This document shows positions 33,396-40,953 of a stretch of DNA of 64,000 nucleotides, piece by piece (position 1 is the first letter of the stretch; every line of letters starts with the position of its first letter). The DNA is from Scleromatobacter sp039920745 (GTDB taxonomy: Bacteria; Pseudomonadota; Gammaproteobacteria; Burkholderiales; Burkholderiaceae_C). Where the stretch lies: NCBI GenBank assembly GCA_039920745.1, contig JBDSDD010000081.1:21983-85982 (forward strand), given 5' to 3'. The position numbers and the translations under genes are program-made. The notes below the pieces were generated by a model that searched no databases, was not told the DNA's origin, and saw only the letters and a program-made list of their open reading frames with translations.

Positions 33396-34306
33396 CGGGC
33401 TTCGGCGGTGCTGCCTGGAACAACGGCCGGCGGCAGCGGCCGCGACGGCAAGGGGATGAACCCGGTCTCGCCCGGCACCATCGGGAAGCGCTGCTCCGAC
33501 CACGCGGCCTGGGCCTCGAGGATGCGCTCGCGCTGGCTGGACACGAAGTTCCACCAAAGGAAGCGCGGCGCGTCGAGCGGCGGGCCGCCCAGCAGCACGA
33601 CGTGCGCGGGCGCGCTGCCGGCCGTCAGCCGCGCTGGCTCGTCGGCGTCGAAGGCGATCAGGTGCTCCTTGGGCGTGGCGGTGACCTCGTCGTTGGCGAA
33701 GACCTCGCCTTCGAGCACGTAGGCCGCGCGCTCCGCATAGGCCACATCGAGCTCCAGCGACGCGCCGGCGTCCAGCCGCACGTCGACCAGGAACATCGGC
33801 GACGTGATGGCCACCGGCGACGTCGCGCCGAAGGCCTCGCCCAGCACGACGCTCAGGTGCGCGCCCGGGCGCGTCACGCGAGGGATCGCGTCGGCGCCGT
33901 GGTGCGCGAACGCGGGCGGACATTGCTCCAGCGCCAGCGGCAACGCCACCCAGAACTGCAGGCCCCACAGGCGCGGCCCGTCGGCGCGCAGGTCGTCGGG
34001 CGAGCGCTCGGAGTGCGTGATGCCGCGGCCCGCTGTCATCCAGTTGACCTCGCCGGGCCGAATCGGTACGACACTGCCCAGGCTGTCGCGGTGCAGGATG
34101 GTGCCCTCGAACAGGTAGCTGACCGTTGCCAGGCCGATGTGCGGGTGCGGGCGCACGTCCAGGCCCTTGCCGGGGCTCAGCTGCACCGGGCCGAACTGGT
34201 CGAGGAAGACGAACGGCCCGACGGCGCGGCGGGCGGCACTGGGCAGCGCCCGGTGCACGAGGAAGCCGTCGCCGAGGTCGGACGGATGGGGCGTGATCAC
34301 TTGCAT
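33392..34306 (-). CDS. pirin family protein
   Basis: A 304-residue bicupin. The pirin signature is present: VFLDQFGPVQLSPGKGLDVRPHPHIGLATVSYLFEGTILHRDSLGS and VNWMTAGRGITHSERSP, with the metal-binding His residues (H-P-H-x-G and a later His and Glu). C-terminal cupin follows with LVDVRLDAGASLELDV and FLWWNFVSS. Bacterial pirins act as quercetinases or as redox regulators; substrate not evident. Start at ATG 34306, coupled downstream to the TRIC protein. Confidence 0.92.
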   Translation of the reverse strand: MQVITPHPSDLGDGFLVHRALPSAARRAVGPFVFLDQFGPVQLSPGKGLDVRPHPHIGLATVSYLFEGTILHRDSLGSVVPIRPGEVNWMTAGRGITHSERSPDDLRADGPRLWGLQFWVALPLALEQCPPAFAHHGADAIPRVTRPGAHLSVVLGEAFGATSPVAITSPMFLVDVRLDAGASLELDVAYAERAAYVLEGEVFANDEVTATPKEHLIAFDADEPARLTAGSAPAHVVLLGGPPLDAPRFLWWNFVSSQRERILEAQAAWSEQRFPMVPGETGFIPLPSRPLPPAVVPGSTAEAR

Positions 34307-34414
34307 GGCGGGCCTTGGCGGTGGGTGTGGCGCTTGCCGCCATGGTAGCGGCCTGCCCTGCCCGACGCCGCCGCGGGGCGAACGCGACAGGACTGCGGTT
34401 TGCCAGGGCAGTCC

Positions 34415-35152
34415 ATGGACGAGTTCTGGAAGACGTTGCGTTGGCCACCGAGGCGCCTGGTGCTGTGGCATTCGATCGCCGCCATCCCGATGGCGACGGT
34501 CGTGCTGCTGGGCGCCTACCTGTCGTATCACTACCACCAGCTGACCATCCAGAACCGCGACCGCGTCGACCGCGCGTACCAGGTGCTCGACGTGGTCGAC
34601 GGGCTGTTCATCTCGATGCAGAACGCCGACGTCGCGGAGCGTGATTTCATCATCACCGGCGACGGCTCCCACCTGGCGACCTTCGTGACCTCGCTGCAGT
34701 CCGAGCGCGAGGACGCGAGGCACCTGCAGGATCTTCTGGTCGCCAGCCCCTTGCAGGAGGCGCTGCTCGCCAAGCTCGATATGGCCGTGGCCGCGAAGGT
34801 GACGGATCTCGGCCAGGCGATCAGCGTGCGCCAGAACCAGGGGTTCAATGCCGCGCAGCTGGCCATCCGCAACGGCGACGACGGCAAGGCCATGGCCGAC
34901 ATCCGCAAGCTGGTGACGGCGTTGTCCGAGAACGAACGCCGCTTCCTGAATCGGCGCCAGGCGGACACGCGCGAGCACGAGCGCGACACCTTGCTGGTGG
35001 GCATCTTCATCGCCGCGCTGTCGGTGACCACGCGCATCCTGATCGCGCTGGGCATCCGCCACGTGCACTCGAAGCGGCAGGCGGCGATCGTCGAGGCCGA
35101 GGCCGAAGCCGAGGCCACGCCGCCCGGCGCGGTCAGCTCCTCCGGCGCCTGA
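34415..35152 (+). CDS. stand-alone CHASE3-domain membrane protein
   Basis: A 245-residue protein with an N-terminal helix (LWHSIAAIPMATVVLLGAYLSY), a periplasmic helical region of about 145 residues with the CHASE3 pattern (RVDRAYQVLDVVDGLFISMQNADVAERDFIITGD ... HLQDLLVASPLQEALLAKLDMAVAAKVTDLGQAI), and a second helix (LLVGIFIAALSVTTRILIALGI). A short basic/acidic tail follows but no HAMP, kinase or GGDEF domain. Normally CHASE3 senses signals for histidine kinases; here the output is missing, so it may act through a partner. It converges on a lipoprotein-like gene with 20 bases of overlap. Confidence 0.8.
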   Translation: MDEFWKTLRWPPRRLVLWHSIAAIPMATVVLLGAYLSYHYHQLTIQNRDRVDRAYQVLDVVDGLFISMQNADVAERDFIITGDGSHLATFVTSLQSEREDARHLQDLLVASPLQEALLAKLDMAVAAKVTDLGQAISVRQNQGFNAAQLAIRNGDDGKAMADIRKLVTALSENERRFLNRRQADTREHERDTLLVGIFIAALSVTTRILIALGIRHVHSKRQAAIVEAEAEAEATPPGAVSSSGA

Positions 35153-35729
35153 GGGCGACGAGGATCACGACGACGTTGAGCACCAGGCTCGCGATCGCCA
35201 GCTTGGTCAGCATGGCCAGCGTGCCGTCGGTGGCCTCGCTGTGCTGGTGCAGCTTGGCGACGTCGCCCCGCACGGCGGCCAGCGTCGTCGGCTCGTAGGC
35301 CTGCGTCGAGCCGAGCACCAGCCTTTGCCCGTCGAACTCCAGCAGGGCGAGCTGATTTTCATTCAGCATGAGTGGCAAGGGCAGGCGCAACTCGTCCTTC
35401 ACGCACTGCCGGATCGTCAGCTCGGTGTTGAGCTTGCCCGCCGGCACGACGAAGCGATAGCCCAGCGAGTTGTCCGCGGCGTCGGCCTGCACCAGGTCAC
35501 CGGTTTCGTCGAGCCGCGTCTCGCCGTTGATCTGCAGTCGCATCGCGCACACCGCCGATCCACCCGCCGCGCTGGCGGCCGCCTTCGCCGCTGGCGGTGC
35601 TTTCAGCGTGATGTCGATCCAGCCATGCGACCCCGCGAGGAGGTGCTCGCGCCGCGCATCGTCGGCCTTGGTGCAGCCGGTGCCGGCCAGCAGGGCCAGC
35701 ACGAACAGGGACTTGGTCAGGAGATGCAT
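35133..35729 (-). CDS. putative lipoprotein with C-terminal membrane helix
   Basis: A 198-residue protein. The N-terminus MHLLTKSLFVLALLAGTGC looks like a lipoprotein signal (imperfect lipobox G-T-G-C). The middle is beta-rich with two Cys (AVCAMRLQINGE and LTIRQCVKDEL), and the end has a helix (LAIASLVLNVVVILVALRRRRS) with an Arg-rich stop-transfer. It overlaps the CHASE3 gene tail to tail by 20 bases. Family unknown. Confidence 0.7.
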   Translation of the reverse strand: MHLLTKSLFVLALLAGTGCTKADDARREHLLAGSHGWIDITLKAPPAAKAAASAAGGSAVCAMRLQINGETRLDETGDLVQADAADNSLGYRFVVPAGKLNTELTIRQCVKDELRLPLPLMLNENQLALLEFDGQRLVLGSTQAYEPTTLAAVRGDVAKLHQHSEATDGTLAMLTKLAIASLVLNVVVILVALRRRRS

Positions 35730-35797
35730 GCGAAGGCCGCCTCGGAAGTGCGGCGATTCTCGCTCACGACGAGATGACGGCGCAATTGCGTGCGGGC

Positions 35798-35830
35798 TCG
35801 ACCAGAAAGTAAATAAAGTTTACTTTCTGG
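35798..35830. promoter_or_regulatory. perfect 14-bp inverted repeat upstream of the MoxR/VWA operon
   Basis: GACCAGAAAGTAAA (35798-35811) and TTTACTTTCTGGTC (35817-35830) are exact inverse copies with only five bases (TAAAG) between them. The element is AT-rich in an otherwise very GC-rich region and ends 63 bases before the MoxR ATG. It looks like a strong operator for a dimeric TetR- or MarR-type protein not encoded nearby, or a structured 5' leader. There is no T-run to make it a good terminator in the forward direction. Confidence 0.75.
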
Positions 35831-35893
35831 TCAACGCTGGAACCAACCGGCGCGTTGTTGCAGCTCGCCGCACATCGCTCCTTGAACGTCCTC

Positions 35894-36970
35894 ATGCAAG
35901 CCCAGATCAACCTCTCCATCCGCCAGGTCCACGAATTCCTGCTCAATGTCGCCACCGCCCGCCCCGTGTTCATCTGGGGTGCGCCGGGCATCGGCAAGAG
36001 TTCGCTCGTCGAAAGCTTCGCCGCCGATCTCGGGCTGGAATGCGTGACGCTGCTCGGCTCGCAGCTGGCGCCAGAAGACCTGATCGGCATCCCCAAGATC
36101 GATGGCGCCGTGAGCCGCTTCTATCCGCCGGCGATGATCGTGCGCGAGCGAGAGTTCGTGCTGTTCATCGACGAGCTCAACATCGCGAGCCAGGAGATCC
36201 AGAAGGCGTTCTACAGCCTGATCCTGGACAAGCGCATCGGCGAATACAGGCTGCCGGCTGGCTCCATCATCATCGGCGCCGGCAACCGCGCGCAGGACGC
36301 CGCGCTGGCCAAGCAGATGCCCAGCGCGCTGGTCAACCGCATGGTGCACGTGCACCTGAAGGCCTCGCATCGCGAATGGCTGCACTGGGCCGAAGGCCAC
36401 GCCATCCATCCGTGGGTGCTGGACTACGTGCGCGCGCGCCCGACGCAGCTGGCCACCGACGTGCCGCCCGCCCGCGAGGAGCCGTTCTCCACGCCGCGCA
36501 GCTGGCACGGCGTCAGCGACGCGCTGCATTCGTTCGGCGACGCCATCGCGCCGGACCATCTGGACGCGCTGCTGTTCGGCTCGTTGACCCGCGACCACGC
36601 GGTCGGCTTCAAGGCCTTCCTCAAGCAGATCCGCAACAAGTTCAGCGTGCACAAGATCCTCAGGGGCGACGAGCCGTGGCCGTCCGCGCCGCAGGATCGC
36701 GACCTCACGTACTTTCTCACGCAGAGCCTGCGCGACCTTCTGATCAAGGAGCTGCCGGCCCAGGACAGCGCGTTGGGCCGCGACAGCCGCGAGCTGGCGC
36801 AGCAGGCCAAGAGCGCCCTCAAGGCGCTTGCACGCATCGACGGCGAACTCGCGCAACTTGTGCTGACCGAGAGCGACGCGGGCGACCGTGTGCCCGACTG
36901 GTTCGTGCTGGAGATCGCCAAGGACTTGCCGCGGCTGCTTCAGGAGCGCGCCGAGCATGGCAAAAAGTAG
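35894..36970 (+). CDS. MoxR-family AAA+ ATPase
   Basis: A 358-residue ATPase from ATG 35894. Walker A is IWGAPGIGKSS (near residue 27), Walker B is FVLFIDELNIASQEIQ, sensor 1 is IIGAGNRAQD, and an arginine-finger-like SALVNRMVHVHL follows. MoxR ATPases partner with VWA proteins as chaperone-like machines that insert metals or remodel complexes. The next gene overlaps by 14 bases and encodes a VWA protein, confirming the pairing. A short upstream in-frame extension begins with a non-ATG start and is not preferred. Confidence 0.9.
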   Translation: MQAQINLSIRQVHEFLLNVATARPVFIWGAPGIGKSSLVESFAADLGLECVTLLGSQLAPEDLIGIPKIDGAVSRFYPPAMIVREREFVLFIDELNIASQEIQKAFYSLILDKRIGEYRLPAGSIIIGAGNRAQDAALAKQMPSALVNRMVHVHLKASHREWLHWAEGHAIHPWVLDYVRARPTQLATDVPPAREEPFSTPRSWHGVSDALHSFGDAIAPDHLDALLFGSLTRDHAVGFKAFLKQIRNKFSVHKILRGDEPWPSAPQDRDLTYFLTQSLRDLLIKELPAQDSALGRDSRELAQQAKSALKALARIDGELAQLVLTESDAGDRVPDWFVLEIAKDLPRLLQERAEHGKK

Positions 36971-38768
36971 CAAGGCCTTGCGCAAGAAGCGGCCGTTCGA
37001 GGACGCCTTCGCGCAGCTGCGCCAGCACTACCTCCTCGGCAGCGTCGCCAAGGAAGTGGCGGTGCGTCCGCGCTGGAATGGCGCGCTCGCGTGGCGGCCG
37101 CAGGCGGTGTGCCGGATCGAATCCGACGCGACCATCGTTGTCAATGAGGACGCGCCACTGTCGACGGCGCAGTGGCTGGCGGTGCTGGCGATCGCCACGC
37201 TGGCGCTGGCGCTCGGTGCACCGCGCCGCCTTGATGTGCCGTCGCCGCTCGCGGACCTCGCCGCGCAACTGGCCGCGCTGCATTGGTGGCGCATGTTGAA
37301 ACTGGGCGAGTTGCCAGAGCGCATGGCGCTGGCACCCGAGCTCCTGCAATGGGGGCGGCTGCCGCTCCTGGAGATCGTCGCGCGCCTGAGGTCCGAGCCG
37401 GAACACGAGCTGCACAACGGCCGCTGGACGCTCAACGGATCGATCGACGAGCCGCTGATCCCAGGCGCAGTGGTCGTGCGCCGGTGCGTCGGTGGCGCTG
37501 CGGTGTCGCGCGATCTCGAGCAGGTCTTCGCGCAGGCGATGGTCGACAACGCCAAGCGAGCGCTGCAGGCCCAGCACGAGGCGAGCCACGCACCGCGCGA
37601 GGGCGCGAACCCGAACAGCGTTGCCGCGCGGGCCAAGCGCTGGCTGATCGCGCACTACCCACTGCTGGGTGGGTTGCTGACGCAGTTCGAGCTGGTCGAA
37701 GACATGCTGGTCTGCCGCAACATGGACATCAGTGTCGCCGCCATCCACGTCGGCGCCGGCGAGATCTACATCAACCCGGCGCGCGGCCTGGATCTCGAGC
37801 AGTGCAAGTTCGTCGTCGCCCACGAGGTGCTGCACGCCGGCCTGTGCCATTCGAGCCGCCGCAACGGCCGCGATCCGTATCTGTGGAACGTCGCGTGCGA
37901 CTTCGTCATCAACGACTGGCTGGTGACGATGCGGGTCGGCACACCGCCGGACGGGCTGCAGTTCGACGAGGAACTGCGTGGCTGGTCGGCTGACGACATC
38001 TACCTGCGCCTGGCCGCCGACCTGCGCCTGCGCCGCCGCCTGTGCACGTTGCGCGGCGGCGACGTCGACCTGCTGGACGAGCGCTCGGACCGCGGCTTCA
38101 CCGACCGCGAGGAGTTCTGTCGGCGCGCGCTGGCCCAGGGCCTGGATCATCACCAGTGCAGTGGCCGCGGCCTGCTGCCCGCGGGCCTCGTCGAGGCGAT
38201 CCGCACGCTGGCCCAGCCGCCAATCCCGTGGCAGGCGGCGCTGGCGCAGTGGATGCGCGAGCGCTTCCCGCTGGTCGAGCGCCAGCGCACGTACGCGCGG
38301 CCGTCGCGCCGCCAGTCGGCTACGCCCGACACCCCGCGACCGCGCTTCGTCGCGCCCGACGAAGAGCGCAGCACGCGCACGTTCGGCGTGGTCGTCGACA
38401 CCAGCGCGTCGATGGATCGCATCGAACTGGGCAAGGCGATCGGCGCGATCGTCAGCTATGCGCAGGCGCAGGACGTGCGCGAGGTGCGACTCGTCTATTG
38501 CGACGCACAGCCTTACGACGAAGGCTTTGTCGCGATCGATGCCCTCGCGTCCCGCGTGAGCGTGCGCGGGCGCGGGGGCACCGTGCTGCAGCCGGCGGTC
38601 GACCTGCTGCAGGCGCGGCGCGACTTCCCCAAGGACGCCCCCATCCTGCTGATCACCGACGGCTGCTGCGAGGACGACCTGAAGGTGGCGCGCGACCATG
38701 CGTTCCTGCTGTCGACCGGCGGCCGGCTGCCGTTCGTCACGCGCAAGCCGGTCTTCCGCATGACCTGA
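36957..38768 (+). CDS. DUF2201/VWA-domain protein with HExxH metal site, MoxR partner
   Basis: A 603-residue protein. The central part carries a zinc-peptidase motif, FVVAHEVLHAGLCHSSRRNG, followed by WNVACDFVINDWLV, the pattern of the DUF2201 N-terminal predicted metallopeptidase domain. The C-terminal about 170 residues are a von Willebrand A domain with an intact MIDAS start, FGVVVDTSASMDR, then GGTVLQPAVDLL and LLITDGCCEDDL. The N-terminal 250 residues are Ala/Leu-rich and not recognised. It is translated with a 14-base overlap with the MoxR ATPase. Together they resemble MoxR-VWA systems of unclear target. Confidence 0.85.
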   Translation: MAKSSKALRKKRPFEDAFAQLRQHYLLGSVAKEVAVRPRWNGALAWRPQAVCRIESDATIVVNEDAPLSTAQWLAVLAIATLALALGAPRRLDVPSPLADLAAQLAALHWWRMLKLGELPERMALAPELLQWGRLPLLEIVARLRSEPEHELHNGRWTLNGSIDEPLIPGAVVVRRCVGGAAVSRDLEQVFAQAMVDNAKRALQAQHEASHAPREGANPNSVAARAKRWLIAHYPLLGGLLTQFELVEDMLVCRNMDISVAAIHVGAGEIYINPARGLDLEQCKFVVAHEVLHAGLCHSSRRNGRDPYLWNVACDFVINDWLVTMRVGTPPDGLQFDEELRGWSADDIYLRLAADLRLRRRLCTLRGGDVDLLDERSDRGFTDREEFCRRALAQGLDHHQCSGRGLLPAGLVEAIRTLAQPPIPWQAALAQWMRERFPLVERQRTYARPSRRQSATPDTPRPRFVAPDEERSTRTFGVVVDTSASMDRIELGKAIGAIVSYAQAQDVREVRLVYCDAQPYDEGFVAIDALASRVSVRGRGGTVLQPAVDLLQARRDFPKDAPILLITDGCCEDDLKVARDHAFLLSTGGRLPFVTRKPVFRMT

Positions 38769-39977
38769 TCAGGCGGCCGTCGTGGCGTCCGTCTTGAACA
38801 TCGCCTTGATCCCGCGCACCGCCTGGCGGATGCGCGACTCGTTCTCGATCAGCGCGAAACGCACGTAATCGTCACCCTGGTCACCGAAGCCGATGCCGGG
38901 CGACACGCAGACCTTGGCCTTGTCGAGCAGCCGCTTGGCGAACTCGAGCGACCCGAGGGCGCGGTACTGCGGCGGGATGCGCGCCCAGATGTACATCGAC
39001 GCCATGGGCAGATCGACCTCCCAGCCGATCTCGACGAGGCCCTTGTGCAGCACGTCGCGACGCGCCTGGTACTTGGCGCAGATCTCCGCGACGCAGGCCT
39101 GGTCGCCTTCCAGCGCGGCGATCGCGGCCACCTGCAGCGGCGTGAACGTGCCGTAGTCGTGGTAGCTCTTGATGCGCGCCAGGGCGTGCACGAGGTCGGG
39201 GTTGCCCACCATGAATCCGACGCGCCAGCCGGCCATGTTGTAGCTCTTGCTGAGCGTGAAGAACTCGACCGCGATGTCCTTGGCGCCGGGCACCTGCATG
39301 ATGGACGGAGCCTTCCAGCCGTCGAACACGATGTCGGCGTAGGCGAGGTCGTGCACGACGAAGATGTCGTGCTTCTTCGCCAGCGCGATCACGCGTTCGA
39401 AGAAGTCGAGCTCGACGCATTGCGCGGTCGGATTCGACGGGAAGCCCAGGATCATCATCTTGGGCTTGGGGTAGCTGCCGCGGATCGCGCGCTCGAGCTC
39501 GGCGAAGAAGTCGATGCCCGGCCCCACCGGCACCGAGCGGATGTCGGCGCCGGCGATCACCGCGCCGTAGATGTGGATCGGGTAGCTCGGGTCGGGCACC
39601 AGCACGGTGTCGCCGCGGTCGAGCGTGGCCAGCATCAGGTGCGCGAGGCCTTCCTTGGAGCCGATCGTGACAATGGCTTCCTTGTCGGGATCGATGTCGA
39701 CGGCATAGCGATCCTTGTACCAGTGCGAGATCGCGCGCCGCAGTCGCGGGATGCCCTTGGAGGTCGAGTAGCCGTGCGTGTCGGGCCGCTGCGCGACTTC
39801 GATGAGCTTGGCCACGATGTGCGGCGGCGTGGCCCCGTCGGGGTTGCCCATGCTCAGGTCGATGATGTCTTCGCCACGCTGGCGCGCGGCGAGTTTCAGC
39901 TCGGCCGTGATGTTGAAGACATAGGGGGGTAGGCGATCGATGCGCGCGAAGCGGCGCTTGCCTGCGGATGAGGACAT
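38769..39977 (-). CDS. alaC: alanine/glutamate-pyruvate aminotransferase, AlaC type
   Basis: A 402-residue class I/II PLP aminotransferase. Landmarks: DLSMGNPDGATP (substrate loop), GSKEGLAHLMLATLDRGD, FPSNPTAQCV, VVHDLAYADIVFDG (D-x-A-Y) and FTLSKSYNMAGWRVGF with the PLP Lys in S-K-S. This is the alaC family, which makes alanine from pyruvate and glutamate. Its stop abuts the stop of the converging VWA gene (38768/38769). Upstream 198 bases separate it from a divergent PEP-CTERM gene. Confidence 0.93.
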   Translation of the reverse strand: MSSSAGKRRFARIDRLPPYVFNITAELKLAARQRGEDIIDLSMGNPDGATPPHIVAKLIEVAQRPDTHGYSTSKGIPRLRRAISHWYKDRYAVDIDPDKEAIVTIGSKEGLAHLMLATLDRGDTVLVPDPSYPIHIYGAVIAGADIRSVPVGPGIDFFAELERAIRGSYPKPKMMILGFPSNPTAQCVELDFFERVIALAKKHDIFVVHDLAYADIVFDGWKAPSIMQVPGAKDIAVEFFTLSKSYNMAGWRVGFMVGNPDLVHALARIKSYHDYGTFTPLQVAAIAALEGDQACVAEICAKYQARRDVLHKGLVEIGWEVDLPMASMYIWARIPPQYRALGSLEFAKRLLDKAKVCVSPGIGFGDQGDDYVRFALIENESRIRQAVRGIKAMFKTDATTAA

Positions 39978-40091
39978 GGAGGACTTTCACGTGAGCGCCC
40001 GGAACCGTCCGAGCGACGTCGACCCCTCGATGTGGGGGGGTCGGTGCTCATCATATCGGTTCGTTGTTGGGGGTTCGAACGAACAAGGGAT

Positions 40092-40126
40092 GGGCACGAC
40101 GGCGTATGAATTCCACAGTCGTGCCC
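40092..40126. promoter_or_regulatory. 9-bp inverted repeat upstream of the second PEP-CTERM gene
   Basis: GGGCACGAC (40092-40100) and GTCGTGCCC (40118-40126) are exact inverse copies with 17 bases between, ending 50 bases before the PEP-CTERM ATG. A nearby second repeat, GTTCGTT and AACGAAC (about 40066-40085), lies just before it. These are operator or leader-hairpin candidates. Confidence 0.45.
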
Positions 40127-40176
40127 AGTCCCGATCACGGGCAACGCCAGCCCGCGCCAGGGCTCTGGAGGTCAAC

Positions 40177-40743
40177 ATGATTCGCTCAACCACGCGCGCG
40201 CTCGCCATCTGCGCACTCGCCGCCGCCACCTTGCCCGCCTTCGCGGCCAACGATCTGACGGGCCAATCGGTCAACGTCGACTGGCTCTTCGGATCGACGC
40301 CTGCCTCGATCGCGCAGCGCGTCGTGACGGTCGGCGCGGGCCCGGAGATCCAGTGCGCCGGCGGCACTGTCGGCCCGGACCTGTGCAGCTACTTCGTCGA
40401 CGGCGCGACCATCGACATCGGCACGAACACGCTGAAGCTGACGATCGACTCCGGCACCTCCTTCTGGAGCTCCAGCACCTTCAACGGCTACGAATTCAGC
40501 AACCTGTCGTCCGGCGGTCCGTGGACCGGCTACTCGCTGTCGACGGACTTCGCAGGCGTCGACACGTCGCTCGTCACGTTCACGCCCGATGCGGTGTGGA
40601 TCAACATGCAGGGCATCCAGCCGGCGGCGGGCGAATCGTTCACGATCACGCTGCTGAGCGCCGTGCCTGAGCCGACCAGCCCCGCGCTGCTGCTGGGCGG
40701 ATTGGGCGCGCTCGCCTGCGTCGCGCGTCGCCGCCGCGCCTGA
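40177..40743 (+). CDS. PEP-CTERM exported protein
   Basis: A 188-residue protein with a GGAG site before ATG 40177. Signal peptide MIRSTTRALAICALAAATLPAF with cleavage near AFA-A, a beta-rich mature part (VNVDWLFGSTPASIAQRVVTV, IDIGTNTLKLTIDSGTSF, TGYSLSTDFAGVDTSLVTFTP), and the sorting signal AVPEPTSPALLLGGLGALACVARRRRA. It is a surface or matrix protein of unknown role; a relative of the one at 30353 by the sorting signal only. No exosortase gene in view. Confidence 0.9.
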   Translation: MIRSTTRALAICALAAATLPAFAANDLTGQSVNVDWLFGSTPASIAQRVVTVGAGPEIQCAGGTVGPDLCSYFVDGATIDIGTNTLKLTIDSGTSFWSSSTFNGYEFSNLSSGGPWTGYSLSTDFAGVDTSLVTFTPDAVWINMQGIQPAAGESFTITLLSAVPEPTSPALLLGGLGALACVARRRRA

Positions 40744-40755
40744 GCGTGCGGGATC

Positions 40756-40778
40756 GCGAGCGCGCGTGACGCGCTCGC
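40756..40778 (+). terminator. GC-rich hairpin after the PEP-CTERM gene
   Basis: GCGAGCGCG (40756-40764) and CGCGCTCGC (40770-40778) pair over 9 bp with a five-base loop, starting 12 bases after the stop codon. No T-run follows, so it may protect the 3' end or act with Rho rather than as a classic intrinsic terminator. Confidence 0.45.
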
Positions 40779-40953
40779 GCGTGGACCTCAGAGTCCGCCG
40801 GCCACCCCGAACGGCGGCGGGTCAGGCCCCGGGGCAGTGCCTGCCCCCGACCTGCACCACCGATCGTCGCGTACACCTCGTCGAGGCCAGTCAAGAGGGG
40901 CGCGCGTCCCTTGCGGAATCGCGCGCTCCAGGGTGCCCGAAGGCACCTGCCGC

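Noticed and set aside
31933..33423. Possible GST fusion with a long N-terminal domain
   Set aside because: The extension is antisense or out-of-frame sequence of the TRIC gene; ATG 32643 gives the normal GST length.
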